Assembly (NCBI GenBank): GCA_011109175.1
Contig: RDEW01000007.1
Location: forward strand, 557,712-621,711
Reading direction: 5' to 3'
Length of the DNA stretch: 64,000 nucleotides
Source: Dicyema japonicum
Taxonomy: Eukaryota > Dicyemida > Rhombozoa > Dicyemidae
Shown here: positions 57,720 through 64,000 of the stretch, piece by piece
Numbering within the stretch: position 1 is the stretch's first letter
How the letters are laid out: every line of letters starts with the position of its first letter
Notes under the pieces: generated by a model
What the model saw: only the letters and a program-made list of their open reading frames with translations
Databases searched by the model: none
What the model was told of the DNA's origin: nothing
Program-made: the position numbers and the translations under genes

Positions 57720-59200
57720 TTTTATTATTATTATTATAGGCACGTACGCGATCACGACAAAGCATGTGCAACACGAAAAGGTAACAATTTAATTAACATC
57801 GCCCTGCTTTTTCGATTCGTTGTCATGTTCCGTAGCATATCTAGATAATCCCCATCTTTAAGGCACTTTCCAATCCTCCTGAGATCTTCACTAGGATTAC
57901 CGGCAGTGTTGTCCTCGGCCGTCGCGAAAAGACGAAGCCTCTAAAATAAAATACTCCTTCCATTTCTATGTTGGCAGGGGTCCCCATATCGTGGCGGAGT
58001 ATGTGTCCAAACAGCCTCCATTTTTAATCTGTAACATGATATTGGCTCAGTCCCTGTTCTCTTGTATAAGATTTCGGACGACATTTTGAAAATGCTTCGG
58101 AAAGAAGTGCTCGGAGATGATTTCTATGAAAAGAATTCAACTATTCGAGTTCCTGCCTTTTACATGCCCATGTACCGGCATTATATAATAAGATTGGCCT
58201 CACTAGGATATTGTATAGTCTTAGGGTCAAACCCTTTATGCAGAAGCCAGGTCTTCTTCATTTTGTTGAAAGCGACGTTAGTTATTGTCTTCCTTCGTGT
58301 TATATCTTCGATGTTATCGAAAAAGGATCCTAGTTTTTTTATCTACGCCAGTGCTCCTCGGTCCTTTCCTCACTTCTTTTTAACTCCGTGATTTCGGTTT
58401 TGTTTGTGTTTACTTTTAATGACCATTCAGCCATTTTATCAGGCATTTTCTCCAAAAGTGCAATTAACTCTGTTATTCGGAATAAAGTCCACGTCATCCG
58501 CATATCCTATTATTCCCGTTCCTTCTTCGATATGAGGCTTCAAGTCTCATAGAGCTGCCTCCAGATAAATAATGAACAAAATCAGGGATAATGGATCTCC
58601 TTGAAAGGTACCAATTGTCGTTTCAAATGTCCTCGATAAAGCTTTCCCAGTCCTGACCATCAAATTTGTGTCCTTCAAGAGTGTCCTGACAATCCTAATC
58701 GTTGATCCCTCCAAGAAGTGCTCCAGTATTTGCAGAAGCTTGTTCCTGTTGACTGAATCATAGGCCTTTGACATATAAATCTCAAGAATGGTTGTCGTTA
58801 TTTTAAATTTTTGAACAGTCGCACTTCTGCATTTGTGGCTCCAGTAACATCTGACGTTGATCTCCCTTTTCGGAAGCCACTTTGATAAGCCGACATGTAT
58901 ATGCGCTTGACTAGGTCCTTTCTTATAGCAAATCCAAGTCCGTAATGTTTTGATCCCCCAGAAAAAAAAATTAACTTAAACTTTCCGTGTTGTTCTTCAA
59001 ACTCCTTCGATATTTTTGTCTCTTGGAGACATCTGATTGATATCTTATATTTTGAGAAGTCTTCACAAAGTTCTTTTCTTTTCCATGCACTAGAGAGTCC
59101 TCTGACATTGAACGTTAAAAGAGAAAAGTCCTTTAGATTGCGATTTTCGTGTTTTTTCAGACATAACTTTCAAGAGGGACGTCACTACCTCAACCGCGGC
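57720..59200 (-). pseudogene. APE-type LINE with internal deletion
   Basis: On the minus strand the 5' end (59080-59190) reads LTFNVRGLSSAWKRKELCED and CLQETK, the start of the APE domain. At 58900-58970 GLGFAIRKDLVKR is followed directly by SAYQSGFRKGRSTSDVTGAT, so the remainder of the endonuclease and the linker have been deleted. The reverse transcriptase continues with SKAYDSVNRNKLLQILEHFL (58547-58774), FQGDPLSLILFIIYLEAAL and the catalytic GIIGYADDVDFI (58500). A C-terminal RLFGHIL block and RGFVFSRRPRTTLP end it near 57750. Frameshifts interrupt the last third. Confidence 0.85.
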
Positions 59201-59305
59201 GGGTACAACTTTGGTTTTCTGAATTTTTAATAATTATTAAAAATATAAAATAAATAAAATACTGAATTTTTAAATTTAAACTATTTTTGTCTTTGTGGTT
59301 CTTCC

Positions 59306-60269
59306 ATGGATTTTCCTAATGCTGAATATATAAACGAGATGTTATTCGTAGTTAATGGAATTCCGATGAAATTTTCAATAAAACCTTGTCCTGAAAAGGC
59401 CAACCTGAGGGCGGTAATAGAGGCGCACGGAGGAGAACTGACATCCAAAAAGACTGGCGACTCAATCAGGTGAGATTTTAAAAAATACAAAGCCTTTGTC
59501 TTTCCAACGAAACCTGTGAAAAAGACGCAGTTTCCGTGAACTACATAACTGAGTGTATAACAAACAACAAAATATTACCCGTCGATGAATTTTTGTATTC
59601 AAACATACGCAAGATAACCAACTCCAATTCAGCCAGTGATAACGTGGAATCCACGTGCAGGGGGTAACTTTTGAACTCATATTAGTCGCATAAAGTACCG
59701 TTTTTCTGACGACATGAAAATAATATTGCATATCTACCAAAATAAACTTCTCGAAGAAGTGAAGGGATTCAGAATATGGAAGATAATGTCGGAGCAGAAG
59801 GTCCAATTTATTTGAACCCAGATTACCTCCCATTCCAGTCAATCTATGAGAGACCGATTCCTGAGGAAAATCTTGCCGCGGATACATTCATACAATATCC
59901 CAACTGATTGGCGGATATATTTTTCTCCCACAAACCGCCGATCTCAGTCTCCTGTTGAAACTAGTCCCAGCTCAGTCCCAACTTCAGACTTTTTCTCTGT
60001 GATGTCGGATGGCGACGAATGTTGGAGCATTTAATGATTCCCTAGTCTTTAGCGTCGTATCCTCTGGAGATGAGTCAGCTTCTACAGCAGAGTCGTCAAT
60101 TCATACATTGAATAATCCTGAAGAGGCTGACTCAATTCAAACCAGTTTATTTATCAAGGAAGATGGTAGTAAAGAATTGGACAGAATACGTGGGAATGTT
60201 GAGGTTATTTGGAATAATGAGTGTAGATTATTTCTCGGTACTTTAGAATTACTGAGGAAAGTGTTATGA
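59306..60269 (+). CDS. TERF2IP: RAP1 / TERF2IP homologue (BRCT plus Myb domains)
   Basis: RAP1 binds telomeric TRF2-type partners and represses subtelomeric recombination and genes. The BRCT-type N-terminus reads LFVVNGIPMKFSIKPCPEKA, NLRAVIEAHGGELTSKK, VSVNYITECITNNKILPVDE. After a 22-nt intron (59662-59683) comes the Myb domain GRIKYRFSDDMKIILHIYQN ... FRIWKIMSEQK|ITSHSSQSMRDRFLRKILPR. This matches the GRIxFTxxDDxxIxxYV and WQSLKDRYLK of human RAP1. A 21-nt intron (near 59799) separates KIMSEQK from ITSHSS, and a 25-nt intron (near 60021) precedes the Ser-rich region. The final helix-like part is VEVIWNNECRLFLGTLELLR. Stop 60267-60269. About 270 residues, shorter than human RAP1 and lacking its acidic linker. 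The C-terminal domain is only tentatively an RCT. Confidence 0.85.
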
Positions 60270-60564
60270 ATGTACTTATTTGTGAAAATGGAGATTTTTT
60301 AAAAACTTTTCAATTTTTCCTCGCAAATAAATTAATTTGATTAAAAAATTGACGTGCTGTTGGCGAACTCAGGCCTGTTGAATGTTGGGAGTCTATTCCG
60401 AAGACTTGCTTCAAGAATTTCGTGCTGGCATGTCATCGATGATCTGTCTTCCAAACCGAAATCTGCACAACTCGGAGTGGACGTCCGCGGCGGGTTTTGG
60501 ACAATGTTCGGACGATTTAATTTATTAACCCCGGACACACCGAGAAAGAAGTTAAAGTAAACAG
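60270..60564. other. 3' flank of RAP1, no gene seen
   Basis: Short open frames at 60341-60560 on both strands have no recognisable family. Confidence 0.25.
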
Positions 60565-60775
60565 CTAATTAAGTGTATCCAGTTTCCACTTCTACAGAAA
60601 CAGAGTGCATCTGGAATCAGCATAAAAGGTAAGACGTCCATTACATGCAGTTGTGGAAACCCCTCCAGTGGAGTGGGGAAGAGCAAGTGATCCTTTTTCG
60701 TGCCGGCCTGGCACTGGGCGTCACCTAGACAGGTGGATCACATGACGCCACTCTAGTAGGAAGAGAGAGGAGGAA
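60565..60775 (-). mobile_element. SINE family B copy
   Basis: GCTAATTAAGTGTATCCAGT, GACGTCCATTACATGCAGTT, GAAACCCCTCCAGTGGAGTG, GGGCGTCACCTAGACAGGTG, then GATCACATGACGCCACT. Intact in the region where the 5.1 kb copy was split. Confidence 0.8.
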
Positions 60776-60838
60776 CAGACAAACAAGCAGAAAACTTCAA
60801 TCAATTAACCACGCAGCACAACATGGCGCCACGCGGCA

Positions 60839-61106
60839 ATCGGCCAATTGTTGGTATTTGGACAATGCTTTGATCGAGTCGGTTATGAAAAGTCTTGGAT
60901 ACTTCTTCCCATTCTTAGCAGTTATGGACTCGAGATTTATGCGACTAAATTTGAAATTTGTCATCTGGGACTCTCGCAAGATGAATTTTTTAAATCACGA
61001 TGAGAATCATGTTTTTTTCCCCGATGCTGTTATTACCGATGTGGAACACCTAATTGTATTGGGCTCCCCCATTTACACGGGAATTATCTCTCATATTCTT
61101 AATTAA
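60839..61106 (+). pseudogene. Probable retrotransposon reverse-transcriptase fragment
   Basis: LNLKFVIWDSRKMNFLNHDE and FPDAVITDVEHLIVLGSPIY resemble the segment after the YADD motif (xxVxDxExLxLLGSPI) of non-LTR reverse transcriptases. It is about 85 codons with no catalytic motif. Confidence 0.45.
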
Positions 61107-61159
61107 AAGCTTTCTGGAGTTAATAAATAAGGGCACTCTCAGTTTCGAATGATTCAAAT

Positions 61160-61250
61160 TCTTTGCCCCGTCATCTTAGTGGTTGAGATGTCATTCTATA
61201 ACAATGGTTCCGGGTTCAATCCCCCACTAATTACTTGGTTGAATCAGTGT
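61160..61250 (+). other. tRNA-like SINE head
   Basis: GTCATCTTAGTGGTTGAGAT (A-box-like) and GGTTCCGGGTTCAATCCCCC (B-box) are spaced as in tRNA genes, but no acceptor stem can be formed. Similar to the head of the family B SINE at 41.4 kb. Confidence 0.5.
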
Positions 61251-61794
61251 TGTTTTTTATTATTTATTTAACAACCCAAGACCACGGTTAAGCCAAACTA
61301 ATTATCACGTGATCCCGATGAATTCCAACAGCGACCTAATCTTTGCAATGTGTTCTTTCCTTGTGCCTGCGCATGAACGTACTGGACGGATGACTGATTT
61401 TTCAGGGCCACATTCCTGGGATCTGCAGTCTATTCTCATGAGGGCCTCCAGAGGAGTAGGTCCGGTTCGGTGATCTTCACAAATCCAACGTTCCGTTACT
61501 CTGTAATCCCTCTCGCATTTCCTCGATTTTCCTCATATTTGTCCAAGATGTGGACGGTCCCCACGAGGCGCATGCATATGAGAAATATGGCTCGATGTAC
61601 TGTTTGTACACGTTCATCAGGACTGGGTGAGTAATACTCTTCCATATTCCCGAGAAACTTTTCCTGAACTCATCTATTTATTTCAATAAATATTATTTTT
61701 AAATTTAAATAAAGATTTATAAATTTAATTAAAATATTTTACATGTTGGCTATCCTAAATAATAATAAAAAGTTAAACTGAGATAAAAAACAAA
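61251..61794. other. Spacer upstream of the carboxypeptidase
   Basis: No gene recognised. AT-rich in the last 120 bp. Confidence 0.3.
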
Positions 61795-63342
61795 ATGAAT
61801 TTTATATTCGTTATTTTGACAATATTTGGTGTTGGATACATTTATCATTACAGCGATTCTAGTGCTCCGCGAGTTGACAAAAATGAGCCATTAATACTGA
61901 CTGACTATTTGAATAACGGACAAGCAAATCTAGCGAGGGAATTGAGCAGAGTTGAACCTCTTTTGGGAAATTTCGAGAGCTACTCTGGATTTTTCAGAGT
62001 TAGTGATGACTGCGTCCGGAACATGTTTTTTTGGTACTTTCCTGCGATTGTAAAATCAAATATCATCAAAGAATGGAAATACTTCTGCCCCTCTTTTGGT
62101 TTGGCTACAGGGAGGTCCCGGTACCTCTTCGATCTACGCCCTCTTTGTAGAAAACGGTCCCTACTATCTCGACCCAGATAATAATGAGTGTAACCACGTG
62201 TTTTTTACCATTCCTAGTGAAAATCAGACCTATTGCGTGGACGAATGAGTTCAACGTTATTTATATTGACAATCCTGTAATGAATCGACTTATTCAAGGT
62301 TGGATCGGGGTTCAGCTTTTCAACCTCTCCCGGTGGGTGCTATTTGAGTGACGAAGACACGGTTGGCTTTTACCTGTCGAGGTAAGCTCGTTTTGTCATA
62401 CTAGGACCATGGAACAGTTTTATCAGATGTTCCCGACTTTGAGGCCCAACGAATTGTTCATCACTGGGGAGTCCTATGCTGGAAAATATATCCCAGCCAT
62501 GGTGAACGCTATCGACCAATATAACAGAAATAACCCAACCCCAATGAATTTGGTGGGGATGGCCATTGGGGACGGTCTGTGTGACACGTATAATGTAAGT
62601 TTTGAGAGATTTCATGGAAGATGATGAATTTGGGGACATATTTGAATAAAATAGGACTTATTTTCGATAATCAGATAGCCCGTTTCGACGAATTTAACAG
62701 GTTAGGCCGGGAAAGCATCGAAGCTGGTGATTTCTACAAAGGAAGTTATGTATCACCGTTATATTACGTTTATAAGTATTTTGACCAAATATTTGAGCTC
62801 TTTCAGAACCTCACGGGATTGACCGACGTGTATGACTACTATGCGGACAGAGTAGGGCAATTATGATTTTTAGGAACTTCCTTATGTGAATTACATTGAA
62901 TTCGTCCAGAATAACTCCCAGAGGCTCAATGCGGGGAATCTCCCATTTTATGACTATTCTCCTCCGGCAAATTTGGCTCTTTATGCTGATATCGCCAAAT
63001 CAGTATCTCCCATCATTCAAAGACTTATCAATGCCGGATATAAGGTGAAAATGCTTAAATCAGATTTAGACCCTCTTCTTCTCCGGACAATTCGATGTGA
63101 TTGTTCCTTATCCTGCCACAACTGAATTTTTACGGAACCTCGATTGGAACGGAAAAGAAGACTTTGCGAATGCTCCCCAACAAATTTGGTACTCAACGAT
63201 TGGTCCTAAAAGAGTGAATGGATATTATAAATCTGCTGGAAACGTCATGCAATTAATCGTAAGGAATGCCGGTCACATGGTCCCCATGGATCAGCCTCAA
63301 GCCTCTCTTGACATGCTGAACCTATTTATCTACGGCTTTTAA
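61795..63342 (+). CDS. CPVL: Serine carboxypeptidase, CPVL-like (S10 family)
   Basis: Lysosomal or secreted carboxypeptidase. The leader MNFIFVILTIFGVGYIYHY is a likely signal peptide. Family blocks in order: ESYSGFFRV, FFWYFPA, LLVWLQGGPGTSSIYALFVE (oxyanion hole), NGPYYL, WTNEFNVIYIDNPV|GSGFSFS, ELFITGESYAGKYIPAMVNA (catalytic Ser), GMAIGDGLCD, LNKIGLIFD, FFSGQFDVIVPYPATTEFLR (catalytic Asp), NAGHMVPMDQPQASLDMLNL (catalytic His), IYGF stop at 63342. The triad is complete. Introns of 22 to 26 nt, for example near 62050, 62278, 62382, 62594 and 63045, restore a single frame. GxGFSF and the IYG end favour CPVL over lysosomal cathepsin A. Confidence 0.93.
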
Positions 63343-64000
63343 ACTAACACGGACATTCTTTTTTTTCTAACCCAAATAAAGTGATTTCCTAGGAAAATAC
63401 GAGTCCCCAGCAATGGGTCATAGATGATTCGAACCGATGATCCCTTTTTACGAAAGTTCGCGTATCCGACGTTTTCTGAGTCCATTACGAAAAGTGACGA
63501 AAGGTTATATCCGTTTTGGGAGATGAGGACATAAAGTGTACTAGAGCTATACTCCACAAGAGCTTGTTAGCTTCCTGTCCTTCAACCAATTAACCATGGG
63601 CATTTCATCAGATTGGTAAATAAATTTTATCAAAAATTCCAATGATTACGAATTTTAATTATCAATGAAATATCACAAATATTTGTAGATTGCATCATCA
63701 AATATTTTTATGTCGGGATCACAGCAAAAACATCTCGGCCCTTTAGAGGTCTACCAGGATAACTTAATTAGATTACTTAGTTCAATTTTCGACGTGGTTC
63801 ACCTTCACGTGGTGAAAATTGGATGCCAACTAAAAGAACCACAGTTATCACCTGTCAATCTCACCGATCTCAGGACAGTCGGACCGGTCACAAAGCTTCG
63901 CAATGACGGTTATTGAGCGGTCACAAAGCTTTCGCTCCTAAAGAGAGGGTTGACTACTCCTAATCCTCGCTGTGGAAATTGAACAGAACCCCGGGCCCAC
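63343..64000. other. Right end of window, no confident gene
   Basis: A tRNA-like T-arm (minus strand GGTTCGAATCATC near 63425) and an open frame at 63710-63916 (+) starting MSGSQQKHLGPLEVYQDNLI, family unknown, possibly the first exon of a gene that continues outside the window. Confidence 0.3.

Noticed and set aside
61160-61250. Functional tRNA gene
   Set aside because: No acceptor stem. The head is similar to that of a dispersed SINE family.

Overview
The window looks like a stretch of a small, AT-rich metazoan nuclear genome. Its single-copy genes are eukaryotic and animal-like: tetraspanin, ETS domain, RAP1/TERF2IP, ICA1, CFAP44, GH18 with a peritrophin domain, UBA5. They are cut by spliceosomal GT..AG introns only about 18 to 31 nt long, most of them 22 to 27 nt. 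I removed such introns by eye in at least ten genes and homologous reading frames were restored each time. Introns this short in an animal point to a dicyemid mesozoan (Dicyema-like) or another very reduced metazoan. That assignment is inference, since no rRNA or marker gene is present.

Layout. 1-1.5 kb holds a dead retrotransposon end, a SINE and a weak membrane-protein candidate. 1.57-4.26 kb (-) is the AP-1 gamma-adaptin gene with four 37-residue hinge repeats. 5.0-6.3 kb is a hAT-type element with an 8-bp target duplication, nested in a SINE. 7.5-8.6 kb (+) is a CDC50/TMEM30 flippase subunit. 11.1-11.8 kb (-) is TGS1. 14.2-15.3 kb (-) is a MYST acetyltransferase of the MOF/Tip60 type, and 16.6-17.7 kb (-) is ICA1. 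19.4-19.9 kb (-) is ITPase. 22.2-22.5 kb (+) is a CCDC59-like rRNA-processing factor. 26.7-30.1 kb (+) is a divergent ETS-domain protein with about 23 copies of a 14-residue Q-rich repeat. 34.1-35.7 kb is a dead MULE transposon with terminal inverted repeats. 41.5-42.7 kb (+) is UBA5 and 43.2-44.1 kb (+) a tetraspanin. 47.6-48.1 kb (+) is TRMT112. 49.4-50.9 kb (-) is a chitinase-like GH18 protein with a CBM14. 51.3-57.1 kb (+) is CFAP44. 59.3-60.3 kb (+) is RAP1 and 61.8-63.3 kb (+) a serine carboxypeptidase (CPVL-like).

Between the genes the DNA is mostly transposon debris. It includes at least 17 pieces of the 3' end of restriction-like-endonuclease (RLE) non-LTR retrotransposons, APE-type LINE fragments carrying endonuclease and reverse transcriptase, and two tRNA-related SINE families. 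The hAT and MULE elements and several short tandem repeats complete the set. None of the transposon ORFs I could read is intact.

The genes do not form an operon or a single pathway. Together they cover vesicle traffic (AP-1, ICA1, CDC50), RNA and translation (TGS1, TRMT112, CCDC59-like), chromatin and telomeres (MYST, RAP1, ETS), UFM1 conjugation, nucleotide hygiene and cilia. Several genes contain isolated one-base shifts inside homopolymers, which suggests residual sequencing indels rather than decay.
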